From the NCBI GenBank assembly GCA_000320545.1, contig ADNK01000048.1, positions 62,001 to 126,000 of the forward strand: 64,000 nt of DNA, read 5' to 3'. The notes beneath the pieces are model-generated. The model was not told where the DNA came from. It did not search any database and was given only the letters and a program-made list of their open reading frames with translations. Position 1 is the first letter of the stretch. Every line of letters begins with the position of its first letter. Made by a program: the position numbers and the translations under genes. The DNA comes from Bigelowiella natans CCMP2755. Lineage: Eukaryota > Cercozoa > Chlorarachniophyceae. Shown one piece after another: positions 23,255 through 38,010 of this stretch.

Positions 23255-26200
23255 ACCTCTGCAGCATGCACTTCAAGGGTGATATTAATGGATTCGATGG
23301 TCACACGCCTGCACGCCAGTCGTGACTTTGATAAAGAGCTGAGGAGCCGCGAAAACGTAGCGTTGGTGGAAGTCACAAGGGCGACCTGTTCGGGCGAAAT
23401 CGAAGCGAAAACGGCCGCGCCGGAAGTGGAAGCAGCATAATAAGCATCTCCATAAGGAGTAAGCTCATGCTGATGGTCATTACTGTTGCGCGGCTGCTCG
23501 GCGTCTCCATCTTCTTCTTCTTCTTTTTCTTCTTGCTTAAAGACCATCACCGCCTCGCGGGAAGCCAGTAAGACCCTGAGCAAGAAGCGGTCCTCCAGAG
23601 AGACATTTAGCGGCGCAAGCGCCACGGACATTCTCTCCAGGCTAGCATACCGAATCACATTATGTTCTTCTTCCTCATCGTCCCCTTCCTCTTCGTCGTA
23701 TCGGTAGTTGTAGTGGCGGCTGCATGCGGATTGAGCTTGATCGCCGATACGACCACCATAGCGATTACTACTACTGCTGCTGCTGTTGGCGGCCACATAA
23801 TTACTCCTTCTGCTACTTGACCGATGTGCTGCTCTTCGTTGTCCAATCCACTCTACCAGTACACATACAGCAGGTGGAACGGTAGTAGAACGCCTCCTCT
23901 CAGTATCATCCCCTCCCCCCCTTGCTTCCTTTCTCCCAGATGCTGCTTCTGCTACAGGATCATCCTCACCGCCCCCCCCCCGGCTGCTTCCTGCTGTGTT
24001 CTTCCTGTCTCTATCCTTGGCGTCGCGGCGGCGGCCAGCACACAAAACAACCGGAAATTCACATTTGGGCACATGGGAGTCCACCTGCAGGCTACCGACT
24101 TTGACCATGAGGCAGAGCTTTGTAGGTGGAAGGAGAGGAGGAGGAGGAGTGAAAGAGGGGGAGGAGGAGGAAGATGGTGGAGGAGGAGGAGGATGGAAAT
24201 AATTGGGATGATGAGAAGAAGAAAGGGTCCGCACATGTGCTGAGGAGCTGTTTTGTGTATGCAGAGGCACGGCTACGAGTGAGCCTGACAGACACTCCAG
24301 AGAGCGAGACATCTGCAATGCGCCGATATTGCTTCAACCCAGCTCGCAACCACCACAAAGCGTTCCCTCCTTCCCCCTCTCCCCCTCCATCCTCTAGAGC
24401 TCGTAGAGTGGATTCTACCCCCCGCGCTTGAAGGGCATCCGAGCTCAGAAGACTTCCCAACGAGGCGGAGGAGTATGGACTCCTTTCCAACAGGCACGCG
24501 GATACGAACGACACGCTGATTTGCATCTCAAAATCCATGCCACTACGTGGTTGCGCTCGCCGTCGTCTGCCGCCATCGCCGTGATGGGGAACATGGCTCT
24601 GCTGCTGCTGCTGCTGGTGCACCTCCTTTTCCTTCTCTCGCTGTTCTTGTAGTTGCTGCTGCTGCTGCTGATGTTTCGCATTTTGTTGGACTTGGACGTT
24701 CCTTCTTCTGTCTGTTGTTGTGTAGCCGGAGCCAACCCCCGTTCTCCTCCCAGTCGATATCCTTCGTCTCTCCTTTCCCTCCCCATGCTGCTCCTTCTCC
24801 GCTACATCTTCTTCAAGCATGAGAAAGCAAGAGCCGCCGCGGTGCAGATGGGTAATGCGAACACGCATCGCACCAATGCCTTCGACACCTTCTAATGTAA
24901 CGATGCTCGATGAAGAAGAAGATGAAGAACGAGGAGAGGAGGCGGAGCCAAAAGGTGCATTGTTTTCGCGTCTCTCTGCTCCCTGCCCTTTCTCGCTAGG
25001 TCTGCTGCTGTAGGAGTCAGGCCACGATGCCACCCTGTCGCGAATGTCCACGAAATCCGACCATAACAATGTCCCACCCCTCCTATTTCTCCTCCCAGCG
25101 TCGAAGCATATCTGAATGGCATTCTCACCGTGGGGACGATCGTCGCCGTCTCCCCCAAACAACGACGATTGGACAGCCGGTTGAGAAGAAGAGGATGACG
25201 ATGTGGCGCTTTGGGAATATCCACGCGGTCGCCGGACTGAATTGTTCCTACCAGCTAGAGTATATTGTTCGGGCTGAATCATGGTGGCATCCACCTTTTC
25301 AGTAGTCCCCTTGCCATCGCCGCCTTTACCAACGTCACCTTCCCAGTTGCCATGGTCGTAGTCATCTTCGTCGTGATGCCGATCGGGCTGTGCCAACGAT
25401 GCGAGCTCCAAGCACGTTCTCGCTGGTACGGTTACCCCCCCCGTCAAGTGCTGCTGCTGCTGCTGCCCTCCAGTCGTCGAAGTGGAAATGGCCGCAGCAG
25501 CTGCCGAGCGGACTTGGAGTGGGATGCTCGTTGAGTTTACAACTACGTATGGCGGGTGATTGTCCCTCAGAATGACTAGATGCGGAACCTGTCGATGTCG
25601 GAGAACAACGAACGAAAAGAGCCGTCTCGACCAGCTGCTCAAGCTTCTCCCTTTCCTTCCAGAGGCAGCTCGTTGGAAGCCGGGGACGACGTTGCTATTG
25701 CTGCTAATGCTACTGCTACTACTTCTTCTCGCTCCTATTGGTGATGATCGGGATGCATGAGGGATGAAAGAACAAGTGGTTCTCGTCCTACCCATCTCCT
25801 CCTCCTCCTCCTCCTCCTCCATCACCACCACCTTCTTCGTCTCCTTCTTGACGATCTTCTGGCGGAGTACCGGACGCACCCTGAGTGACATCGGCGTCCG
25901 AGCTATCTCGCCATTCGGTCTCAGGGGGATGGGTTCGGAGAACTCCCACTCCAGAGCGGGGAATAACGACGCCTCATCTACCTCACCCCCCTCCTTCCCT
26001 TCGCCACCGCAAATGCCATCATCACTAGATATCCGTGGTGAGGAATAATGACGACAGCTGCCTTCTCCTCTTTTTCGCACGGACAGCGGTTTGATAGAAA
26101 GGGAGGGAAACATAGTTTTGTCGGTGCTAATCTCACCAATACTCTGTCTACGGCTCTGCTCCTCAGCTGCTGATTCCCGCTGCCGGCCATATCGCTGTTC

Positions 26201-29200
26201 GCCACCTGCGGAATGACGGCGGCCTGAAAAACGTGACAATCCAAGAATTTGTCCTGGGGAGAGTGCGTATCGCTGAGGGCGGTCGCAGTCATCATCGGGA
26301 GGCGAGGGGGACACTGGCTGTGCCGCCTCCCGTGGGGGAAGAGATAGCGATTTTTCCTGGGAAGCCACCAGTCTGAAGCTCGTTGAGTTGTGGACGAAAC
26401 AGTACGGAAGAATCCGCACGGTGAGGATCTTCGACGTGAATCGTTCCGAGCCAGCCTGAACTTCCACGTCCACCCAGAATCGATAATATGAATACAGCAG
26501 TGGGTCTCCTTCTCCATCGTCCTCCCCCTTCTTGCCGGCTTCGCCATCACCTCTCCTCTTCACCATGTTGTTGTTGCTGCTGCTCATTGCTTTATCGTCT
26601 CCAGCAGATCCGTCATGGCGTCCCATAACTGAGCTCGCAGCGGCAGCAGCAGAGGCGTTGTTACCTAACATTAACCTCCACTGTGATTTTGGAGCAGATC
26701 TCAAAGCAGGAGATTTTGGATGTAAATCGCTGCTGTTTTGTCGGTGGTAGCGTCTCCCCGTGGGTTCAAGCTCGCTATCTCTCTGATGGTCCTGAATGCT
26801 TGCAGCAGCAGCCGGTTTGACATGACTTCGGTTACGTCGGCTTCGTCTTCTTCGTCGCCGCCCTGTTTATCATCATCATCATCATCATCATCATGCGGTT
26901 TTTATCAGACGCTATTATTACAATCACAACCAACACATACCATCACTATCCTCTATGCCTCTCTAATATCTCTTTTGATACATTCTCCCCCCCCCTCCCC
27001 CCCCCCCTCCTCCTCTTCAAGCAGCATATTGGGACTTACTTGGGATTGCAATGCATATCGGACAAGGCTGCTTTATGTTCTCGTGAACGGTAAAGGTAGG
27101 AGACCAGCCGCCTTCAGCTTGTGATACTGCTTCTACCTTGACCTCTCCCTCTTCAGTGACATGCTCGCCTTCGTCATCTCCCTCTTCCTCGTCTGCAGCA
27201 ACACTGAGGGAGAGCGGTGCTCCAGGCGTGGCCACTACAACTCCCATCCCTACAGCGTGTCTTCCTTCCCCTTTCCCTCCGCCTCCTCTCCCATGTGCAG
27301 GTATGGAATACTCATATATCTTCTTCGGGCTACGAACGGATACACCTGAGCGTATGCGGAGATCTAGCCCGGTGTGATTGAAGAACCGCATTCCTGCATG
27401 AAGCTGGAGGGTTGCGACGCCCTTTCCATCCTCTGCCGCCCCCCAGGAGCAAAGCGAGGGGCCACGTGGTCCAATCACCTCCACAGTCTTACGGATAGGA
27501 TCCCATCGACACGCAGCCAGGAAGCTGTCGTCGCCATCATTCTGGCCATCACCACCATCACTGCTACTGCTGCTGCAGTTTGCTAGGCGGGGTTTTATCC
27601 GAGCCGTCACATGCAGAGGTGCTCCCGGTACCACCAGTGTGAGGTGCCAACTGTCGTTCGGAAGCAGCAGCTTAGAGGCCGTCGCCATCCCAGGACGGCG
27701 ATCAAAGGCCTTGCTGTTGCTGTTGCTGCTGCTCGCTAATAGCCTGGCGTCTACCTCCACACAGAGCGCTGTCGTATTCCGGAGGATGAGGGGCGCGCTG
27801 AAGTGCAGCGACACGGGTCCTCTCACCACGGAGCGATCGGCCGCACTGACGAAGGAAGAGGAAGAAAGCCGCAGATGGCATGGGGAGGGAACAAAGCAAG
27901 TGCCCGCTCCTCTCATCCTTCTACTTTTCCCTTGATTTGCCGGGTTGGAGGACGATGGGGGCGAAATTGATGTTGCTCTAATGCCGCCGACGATGTCCTT
28001 TGCCCCTTCCTCTTTCTCTTCCTCCTTACCTGCCCCTTGCTTCGAATCGCGGACGTAGCGCAGAATCCTATTCTCGCTGCGGCTCTGTGCAGCCCGTGAC
28101 CACTTGATCAAATGGCCATCCACCATTTTCACAGGGATGTCGTCGTCATCATCTCCAGCAGAAACGTTGCCTTTACCACCCCCACCACCACCACTTCTAC
28201 TACTACTACTACTGCTACCGCCACGAGTAGGGTTTGTAGCAGTAGCAGTAGCAGCACCAGCCCCACCACCCCCGCTGCAAATCGGGAGTAGAACTCTACA
28301 TGCTGGAATCCACGGCCAGGGCGAGGAGGACGTGGGCGATGAAGGACGGACGAAGAGGTTCATCCCGCTGTACTCCTCCCCATCGTTTCCTTCCACACCC
28401 CAGACAAGTAGGGGCTTCTTCTCCCCCGGCCTTACGATGATCTCGAGCCCCTCGTTCATCGTGTCATTTGGGACGGTGCCTCTTGGGGCCAGCCGCAGAC
28501 TCAGAGGAAATGGGAGGTGATTCACGATTACATGAGAAGGCCAGATTATGGCGGACAGCGCAGGAAGCCCTGATTGGGTTCTCCTCCGCTCAATCCACAA
28601 CACTGTTCGCTCGGCTACCCTGCTATTCCGCCCCCCCCTCCTGCCGCTGCGAATCCAGATTGGGGAATGCTCAACAGGATCGCTCACTTTCTGAGCGCTT
28701 TTGTCCTTTCTTATTTTCTTCTTCCCCGTGTTGTTGCGAAGGCCTCCACCGCCCATCCCTCCGCCAGCTGAGCGCATTTATACGGAGCAAAAGAAAAAAA
28801 GAGAAAGCAGGGGAGATGGAAATCGTGAGTATCAATGGGATTCCATTTTCTAGCATGGACAATGCACTGACACATATAATCTTGTGCCTTGACCCCGCTA
28901 TTGCAGCGACAAGTTAAAATAGGTCATAGAATCGATAATGAAAATGCATGAAGGCATTATGAGAAACACACAGTTTACAATTTACATTGACCATGACTAT
29001 GGTGACTAAGCGCCTACCTTCATCCTCATCCCCTCCCCCTTCGACACCGTCATCAGTCAGGTTGATCGAAGCCTCTTGTAACGGAGATTCGTCAATGCTG
29101 AATTGCGTCTGCGACCACGGTCCCCTCGCCCCCTTTCCATCTTGCTCCCCCTTATCGCCTCCTCCCCTTCTTCCTCCTTGGAGAATTCGGAGTCTCAACG

Positions 29201-32200
29201 GTAATGGCTCAGAGCTGTGCACCCACATACACGCTCTGCGAGAGCCATTTGGGAGGTACTGCACGATGTCATCCGAAGCGGTTCTGTCGCCGCCTTCCCC
29301 AGACCTCGGGGCTGCATAGTCTTGCTGCGGCTGTTGCTGCAGCATTTCCAGATCGATCCCAGTGCGATTGAGGATTAAATACCTGGACAGCGAGTGCGGA
29401 ATGGATAGTGCTTCAGCGCTTTTCCCTCGAGTTACGAAGGACCCTGTGATAGCAGCAGTAGCAGCAGCTAGGGCAGGGTTGGAAAGCAGCCGGGTTGACT
29501 TCCTATGGTCTGTGTATGCAAGCAGAGGAAGCGGTGTGTCCAAGGGGTTCACCGGGGCTCGCTTGATAAGCATCTTCAAGCTTTTCGCAATACTAATGCA
29601 TCGCTTGATCAGAACGAAGGTTTGCTCTTGCGCGTTCAGCCGGATGTTTCCCGCCGCGATTTGCACCCCCTTTGCCGCCCTGGCACGGAAGTTGAAGAGG
29701 CTGGCATCGAGGTAGCTGTCGTCCGCACCCTTGGCGAGGAGGAGGGTTGCCGATTTTGGAACAGCATGGAAGGTGACCTTCACGGGGAATGGCGTTGTTA
29801 TGGGGAATCTCGAGAGGTGGACGTGATCAATCGCATCGAGCCAGAGACTTCGACCACTAGCCTCCAGCACCAGGCCCCCCCCCCACATTGAACTATCATC
29901 TCTCTGGTTGCTCTCAATTACCCCGCCTCGTCGTCGAATGTTGCTGTCCGTATGCTTTCCGCCTCGTCCTCGTTCCTCTCCTCCATCTCCAACCCCCCCG
30001 CTCTCGCCGAGTCCTCTGCTCCCCTCTCCCCCACCCCCAGAGTCCACACCTCCATAGCTCCTACTGCTGGCAGGCTCTCCTCCATTGCCAGCCCATTTTA
30101 TCATCCGGAAGGCAAGGCCTGTGGCTCTGAGTTCAAGCATCTCAGGTTCGATGATGACAACGCCGTGATTATCCTTCTTCTCTTTCCTCTCCAGCCCTCC
30201 CTTTGCCACTCCTCCTCTTCCCCCTGACTTCGCTACAGAGCTGACGCACATATCACGGAGGGCAAACTTAAATAAAGGTACATGTGCCTCCATGCGGAAT
30301 CGTGTAGCAACAGCAGCCGCGGCCATTACAGCAGCAGCAGGGCTGGCACCCCCATCATCATCGTCGAGGTCGTCATCACGTTGAGGGAGATGCGTCACTG
30401 GAGCGTGACTGTCCACTCGAATGAGCTGACCGAGCTCTCTTGGCGGCTGCTTCATGAGACACCGGCGCCAATGCGACTTGGGGTCGGTGCGTAGCGGAGA
30501 GGGCAGGTGCCAGAGCAGCACCCACGAGGTTGAGAAGCTGCGATGGGACATGTGGTGCCTGCCGGGTACGTCCAAGCCACTCGCAAAACTACCCACAAAC
30601 ACGTACCTCGACGCGAAGCTGCTCCACGCGAAAAGGGAGCACCGAATGCTGGGCATGCGACGCCTCCTTTTACTGCTACTAGACACATTCCTATAATATC
30701 GGCGATGATGTCGCGGCGGCAGCGGTGGATACCCCAATGGGAGGGTTGGGTGTACTTGCAGCGACAAAGGAGGAAGTGGGGGGGGGGGGGACCGCATAGC
30801 GTCCCCTCGTTTTCTACTTCCTCTGCCATCCCGGTGCTTGTGGCTTTGGTTCTCTCGGCTTTTGACATTGTTCTCACCCGTGTCCCAATCGCGGATATCA
30901 GGTGGGAGGAGAGATGATACGGCCCCAGAAATTATGGTGGAGACGGAGCGAGGAGCCAGGTAACGCCATTCCATCCAGGCTACGGTATCTCCCCCGCTCT
31001 TAGCGCCTCCTCCTCCTCCTCCTCCTCCTTCTTCTTCATCATTATCACATTTTGGCGTGAGACGTCCGAAGCGAATATGTCCTGGCCTTGGACGTGTCAA
31101 AGGCGGTCTATCAGTAGGACTGGCTTCCGACTCGATGCAGTGATCTTCCTCAAGCCGAAGACTTCGGAGATCGTCCTGGGAATATGCTCTCTGGATGATG
31201 TTGGTAACCTTGCTGCTGCTGCTGCTGCTGTTGGGGGCATGATTACTTCCGCTGCCTCCATGTGTAGGAGTAGGAGGAGGAGGAGGAGCAGCGCGAGATG
31301 TTCTCCCAACGCTGGTGCTACTGGTGACGGGGATCGAGGTGGATGTGGAGCTAATGTGTGTATTTTGTTTCTGCTCCCGGTTTCCTTCTTGCACTTCCTC
31401 TGCTTCGATCTCGCGCTCCGGTCTTTGCCCACTGCGAGTGGTATTCCCATCTTGATGATGACGATGATGATGGTCATTCTTATTCCAGGAGCTCTCCTCC
31501 TCCTCCCCCTGCTGCTGCTGCTGCTTGTTCCTCTTCTTATTCCTGAGGCCGTCGAGGATACCCTGCACTAGTTTGGCGCAGATCGCCACATGCAGCGGTT
31601 TCGTATCGAACGAGAGCTCTCGAGCTTGTATGCGGAGGAAGTTCTCGTAGTCAAGGGGGCGCTGTCCAGAGTTGATCAAGGTTGGCACCATGAGGGCGGG
31701 AGCAGGGGGACGGGGGGGGCGCCAACCCGGACGACGAAACACTGCATGCCTCTGCAACTCAAGACGGATTGTGCATGGGAGAAGTACCTCCTCTCCCCAG
31801 GCTTCTATTAGCGAAGAGATTGAGGAGGGGGATGACGCAGAAGAGAAGGAGGAGGAGGAGGAGGAGGAGGAGCTTGCATGTGGGCTATCATCACTTGTGT
31901 TCTTCTTCCTTTTCCTTCCTCTCATCATCATAGATAGTGGCGACACTTCCACTGCAGCTGACGGCGACATAAGGAGCCCCAGGCGCATTCCCAGGTCCAA
32001 CACCCTGAGCTCCATGATATCCGTCACCGCAGCGCTCTGAAATTGTGCGGTAGTTGTCGAGGGCATTTGCAGCAAGAATGCATCGCTCCATGCAATTCGA
32101 GCAAACATTAGAGACCCCTTATCCTGGTGCTGCGACGAAGATCCCGAGAATGTGAGAGGAGGTGGTGATGACGATGAGGTCAAGGCCACCGATCCACCCT

Positions 32201-32709
32201 CCATTAGAATCTTCACCTATTTTGCGTGTATTGTTTTCTTTTGGTCGTTCGATCCATCAATACTCCTATTTTCTGTTGCTCCTGCTGCAAGCGCTGCGAC
32301 TAAAGCTAGTCATTTACAGGGATGCTTAGTATTATTTACAGTGCGTGCGTAGGTGCGAGCGTGTGTGTACAGATGTGTAATCGCATGTGTGCTCCGTAGC
32401 GCAAAGAAAACAAAGTACAAGAACCCACCTTAATCGCTTTTGGATTCCAGAAAAATGATTTCTTTTTCCTTTTTGCCGAGACCGTTTGTCGTTGCCTTAG
32501 CTCCTCATCGTAGTAGCTCCTCCTACCACCATGATTCAGCCGCGTGGCCGAAGATGCCACTTTTGATTCGCACAGCATCTTGCTTAACACTTGCACCGCC
32601 TGGGATGGAAAATAGCGACAATAGTAGCATGATGATGATGATAATGATGATGATGATAGTGACAACTAAAATACAAGTGTGCATGTTAGAATATCCTCGC
32701 GCGCACAAT

Positions 32710-32741
<32 letters not shown>

Positions 32742-32966
32742 ACATAAACACTCAAACACAAAAAAACGTGTTCCTGCTGTGATAGATGCAGACCTCGACA
32801 GGCAGAGCTATGTCTATTCCACGGCTAGAAATAACCGCATCTCCGTTGTTCGGAGGCGAGAACCGAAGGTTTTGGGATGACTCATCCTTGAAAGTGACAA
32901 TGTTCCAAGTAGCTCTAATAACTTCACCACCATCATCGTCATCATCATCCTTTTTCTCTTCTGGCG

Positions 32967-32999
<33 letters not shown>

Positions 33000-35900
33000 C
33001 TATGTTCTCCTCTCCGCCTCTTCCTCGTCCTCCTCCCTTCCTCCTCCATCTCATTATCTCGATGAAATTGAGTTGGGTCTTTTCGATCCTTCCACCAAAC
33101 TCATTTTCCTTGATTTTCTCTGCGTTCCTCTCTTCTGCAGAGACTCCATCTACGAATCCATTATCTTGCTCGATTTTTCCCTTCTTCTTCTTCTTCTTCT
33201 TCTCCTGGCCCCTCTTTCGCATCTCTCGTCGCTTTATAAAATCCACTCCTGGGCCATTATAACGGAGAAAGATGTCTGCAAAAGAACTCGAGCCTTCCGA
33301 CACGTGGCGCGAAGAGGATGAACACTGGAAAGACTTTCCTTCGTGGTGGAGATGGTGATCGGTTACTTCGCATTTAGTCAGAAGCTTCCGGTACGACCTG
33401 AGAGCATCTCGAAGACTGCGATGACGTGTCACTGATATCTTCTCAGAGCTCATCGCAACATTCATACCCTCCACGCCGACCTCAACCACAGTGGCGGTGT
33501 CGCTGCTGGCTCCTCCGCTGCTCTCGACACTTCGATGAAGAGTGGAAGCTCCAGACGGGTGCGAAGACAGGCGGACTGCAACGCCTTTGAAGCCTACTGA
33601 GATTTGGAGTTTGGACACACGCCTTACGAAATTAACGATGACGTCATTTTTCCTTGGTGATGAGCGATCCCGACGGGTATGATCATGCCCTTTATCCTGC
33701 TGCTTTCTCGTAGTCACTAGGAAGCGTTTGGACACGATAAGCTCTTCACCGATACGGTCATGCCGACGCCTCCCCTCTCCCTCGTTTCGTTTCGCAAAGG
33801 CGCTGAGGCACTCGGTTAGAGTATGAAGGTCTTGTGGAGTGACTGAAAACATGAGACGCGGCACTTGCAGGCTCAGCTGCCCGGACGAGTCCTCGTGCAC
33901 GAATTGTGTTCTAGATTTGTTCTTTCCCCCCTCCCCCTCCTGGCCTTCTTCCTCCTTTCGATGTTGATGTAAATCGTCCATCTGTTGAGCGGTATTGCTA
34001 ATATTGATCTTTGGCCTCGGTTTCTTCTTCTTTTTCGTCTTCTCGCTCTGACGGGGCCCCTTGGGCAACGGAGGCGGTAGTGGAGGCTGATCTGTGACGA
34101 AGGAGGGGGAGGGGCGCGGTACAGATGGTGGAGGTGGCGGTGGCGGAGGAGGTGGTAGTGATTGCTCCTCTTGCTGCTGTTGCTGCTGTGGCATAATAGG
34201 ATGCTTCTCATCTTCCTTCTCTTGCGATGACGGCAGTAGCACGCATGCCCGGGCTGCAGTTCGCGTGTTAAGCGATGCTAGAATGCGAAGGCTGTTGGAA
34301 ATCGGCTTCCAGGCGTAGTTAAGGCTTCCATGACGATGATTTTGTTGCTGTTGCTGCTCGCCAAGGTAGCATGTGAAGCCATGAATACCAGCCTCTAAAG
34401 AGAGCGTCGCAGTTGCTTTTCTGACGGTGTTGTTCTTAACCTCCTGTTTTGAAATGGGAGGTATCCTGCTGCCCTCCTTCTTCATTTTCTTCTCCTTCCC
34501 GAGCTCTGCCGATTCTTGGTGCTTGTGATTCCTCTGGCCTTTATTTACCATAGTGTAGTATAACGTGGAGCACGTCTTGCAGCGGTACGGGTAGTATTGA
34601 CTGGCCTCGTTAGATCTCACGAATTCTCTTATTGCATTCAGAACTCCTGTTTCCGACCCGTCGTCATCATCATCACCGTCATCATCATCATCATCGCCTT
34701 TATTATTGGTAGTGCCGGAGGGAAGCGGAGGAGCTAACGAATGGACCCACGATCGCTTGAATTGAGCTTTGACTGCACTCTTACCACAGGGCGAGAGGAA
34801 AGCCACAGATATGCGACCCACATCCAAACACACCGAGAAATAGGGAGCAGCGGGGGTAATACGCGTGTAAGTGGCCCGTCTGCCATCTCCATCGACGCCA
34901 TCATCGTTGCCTTCTCCTCCTCGATGAAATCCCTTCTCGTCCAGAAAAGGATCCATGCGGACAAAGGTTCCAGGCACGTAGTCTCCTCCGAGACCAGGAC
35001 TTGTCCTTGTCGCCGTGGTCGTTCCTTCCATCATATTGTTGGCGTGATGGTGCAGCATCATATCACGCCGCCGTCGAGGCCGTCCACTGCGATCGGAGGG
35101 CACGAGCAGAGCTACCATGGACAGCAGCTGATCGATCGCATCCGCATTGACTTGGATGTCGATGGGCTCAACGAAGCATTGAGCGTGAACAACTTCGGGA
35201 GGGGGCAATCGGAGAGTCATCTTCTCCTCCCAGGACTTGCCGCGGCCTCGCTCCCCCCTCCCCCCCTTAATCCTCCTCTGGGGGAGATTTGATCGTGACA
35301 AGTTGACGAAGACCTGCTTTGACACGAGTATCTCAGTTACACGTTCGCGAGCTTCACGCCCGCGACGTTTCTCGCCTCTCCCTTCCTGGTGGCTCCGCCT
35401 CCCCTTTCCATCCCCTCCTCCTTCTCCTCGTGAGAAGTGGGAGGCAGCATCGCCGCCAGAGAGCGCCCCATAGTGAGACAAGCGTGAGTTCGCGATTGCG
35501 ACTTTGAATGTGTTCCAGCTGAGGCCTTCCTTCTTCATCGAGCGCCTCAGCAAAAGCTCTCCGATTCTGCGAATCCCGTGCAAGAGGCGGCCGCCTTCCC
35601 CCCACTCCAGCTGAGCCCGACCCGAGATGCCTGCAAGCGTGTATACCAATCGCTCTATGGCCGCCCCATCATCAGATCGGATAGGGGGAGCGAACGGAGA
35701 GTTGTAGCAGGGGTAAATCACTGCGCTGACGGTGCGGATCTTTAGATTCACTAGCCAGACGAGGGATGCCGGTTTGTAGCAATTAAAATAGTAGATTGGC
35801 CTCCTTTTCTTGCGGTCGTCATGGTGGTGGTTATGGGTATGGTGGTGGTGGTGGTGCGAGGGGGCATGATGGTGAGGCTCGGAGCAGATTGACTGCACAC

Positions 35901-37960
35901 TGGGGGATGGGGAAAGAGGCGAGGGAGAAACAGATCGAGAACGGGCCGCTGTAGCATTGATCCTTGTGCTCCTGGTGTTTACCTCCTCGCTGGACTGATG
36001 CTGCTGTCGCTGTCGGTGCGTGTACTGAGGGCGTGCGACAGATACCCCTCTCCTCCGTGAGTGCCGAAACATTGCAATTACTCTCGACAAGGCTGATGCT
36101 TGCCTGCTGGTGATGGATACCGACAACGGAGCTGCCTCTCCCAGGGTCTCGAGAATTGTTTGTTTTATCTCCTCTCCCTTCCCCGTATTAGTATCTGATT
36201 CTGGGTCTGCTGAAGGCGTAGAAGCAACAGCTGAAGGTTGCCCTGCCCCCCCCACCACGCCCCCTCTTATTTTCCTCGATAGGCGAGATAATGATACCGT
36301 GAGACGCACAGACCACGGAGACACAAGATCTACCTTAAGTGACCTGTTGCTGCTGCTGCTGCTGCTGCTGCTTATTGTAGGCTTGTTCTTCCTTTGTTGT
36401 TGCTGTTGTTGCTGCTGCTGCTGAGGCCGCATCACTTCCTGGTGATGGTCATAGTAACATGTATACACGTGCAGGTTTTCCACCCCCAGCAGAATCGACT
36501 TGTGGTTCTCGATTTTGCACTCAATGAGGGGCAAGGAAAGACACACGTCTGGAAGAAGAAGGAACGACTCTGGGACATTATGCTGTCGTTGATGCTGTCT
36601 GCTCCCCGCACCGCCTGTTACTCCGCCCCCCCTCCCTTGCCCCGCTGCCGCTGCTGCTGCTATGGGGTCAGAAGAGACCGGGAACCGTATCTCGATAGGC
36701 TCGATTCGAAGCTCTAAGCGGACAAGATCGACAAGTTGAATCACTGTCACCTCCTGCACAGTTTTCTCCCCTTTCCCTTCCGATTGGTCCTGCTGCGCTG
36801 GGTAATGGTAATAATGCTGCCTTGCGAGGGAGCCACTGCTAATGCTATGGCGTAAGCGCTGCTTGCCAGCTCCCCCCCTTTTAGGAGGAACGAGAGATCC
36901 TAACGAGAAGCCATCAGTTGCTGGGTGGGGATGGCGTGCTGCTGCTGCTGGTGGCCGTGCTCTTGGACCTTGCAGAGGTGATTCTGGATTGCCCGCTTCA
37001 AGGAACAGCGACCCACCAGCCGCTTCGGAATTACGCTCGAAAGTGTCGAAAACCGTCGCGGCGATAAAATCGGAGAGATCCAGCCATATGGAGTCCCACG
37101 ATACACTCACTGGGGCGGTGTTGACTGAGACCATCACGGAACCGGGAGGGGGAACAGGAGCCTTAGTTCCTTGCTGCGTGGCTTCTTGCCGCTGCTGTAG
37201 GTTTGCCTCGCTGTCAACTCGCCTCGGCGGCTGCAGTGGTCTATTTGCCATCGCCGCCGCCGCCGCGTGCCTTCTGCTGCGCTGCTCCCCGTTGTACCAC
37301 CGTCGTTGTCGTTGTCGTTGTTGTCGCCGCCTCCTTTCCTCAATAATCGCTATAGCCCATCGGACAGTGGAATGTGTGGCACTAACAGAGGCTGAGCAGA
37401 GAGGGCTTCCAATGCTGCTGCTGCTGATGCTTTCACTTGGGCGTTCGTGTCTTCTCGCCTTGTGAGTGCCTCCTCCTCCTCCTCTTCCTCCTCCGCTGAA
37501 TCTCGGCCCTTTGGCAATTTGCCTGTGTGTTCCACGGCGGGTGACGTTAATGGAAATACTGCCAAGATTGAAGGAGGCGTGTAGCCCTGCTGAAGCGAGG
37601 AGGGAGCTTCCTGTGAGATAACGATTGATTTTCAGTTTATCGTCGTCGTCATCGTGTGAATAAGAAAAGCAGGTGTCCATCTCATAGCAGCCAATGTCAT
37701 CATTGTCGTCATCATCATTATAATTACACCCACCATCACCATCATTACCATCATCGTCGTCGTCATTCAAGATGATTCTAAAAATATTTGTCATCACTGA
37801 CCGGCATAGGAGGCTGAGAGGGCTCGGACCGAGGCTGTGATGATGGAGTTCCGCAGTCGAACAGGAACTCGGATCCCTCGAGGCCTATATATACATATAT
37901 ATGTATATACCGGCAAAGGAGATAATCAGGGGGAGAAGGAGGAGGAAGAAAGGGAGGAAA

Positions 37961-38010
<50 letters not shown>

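Noticed and set aside
23251-24318. A separate short gene on the minus strand
   Set aside because: Its frame joins the neighbouring exons of the VPS13-like gene in order, and it shares the same repeat-rich style; treated as one exon.
32752-37797. Long D, Q, S-rich frame as a stand-alone intrinsically disordered protein
   Set aside because: It contains VPS13-like segments such as LLASAGLHASFNLGSISINV and sits between chorein and VAB regions in the same strand and order.
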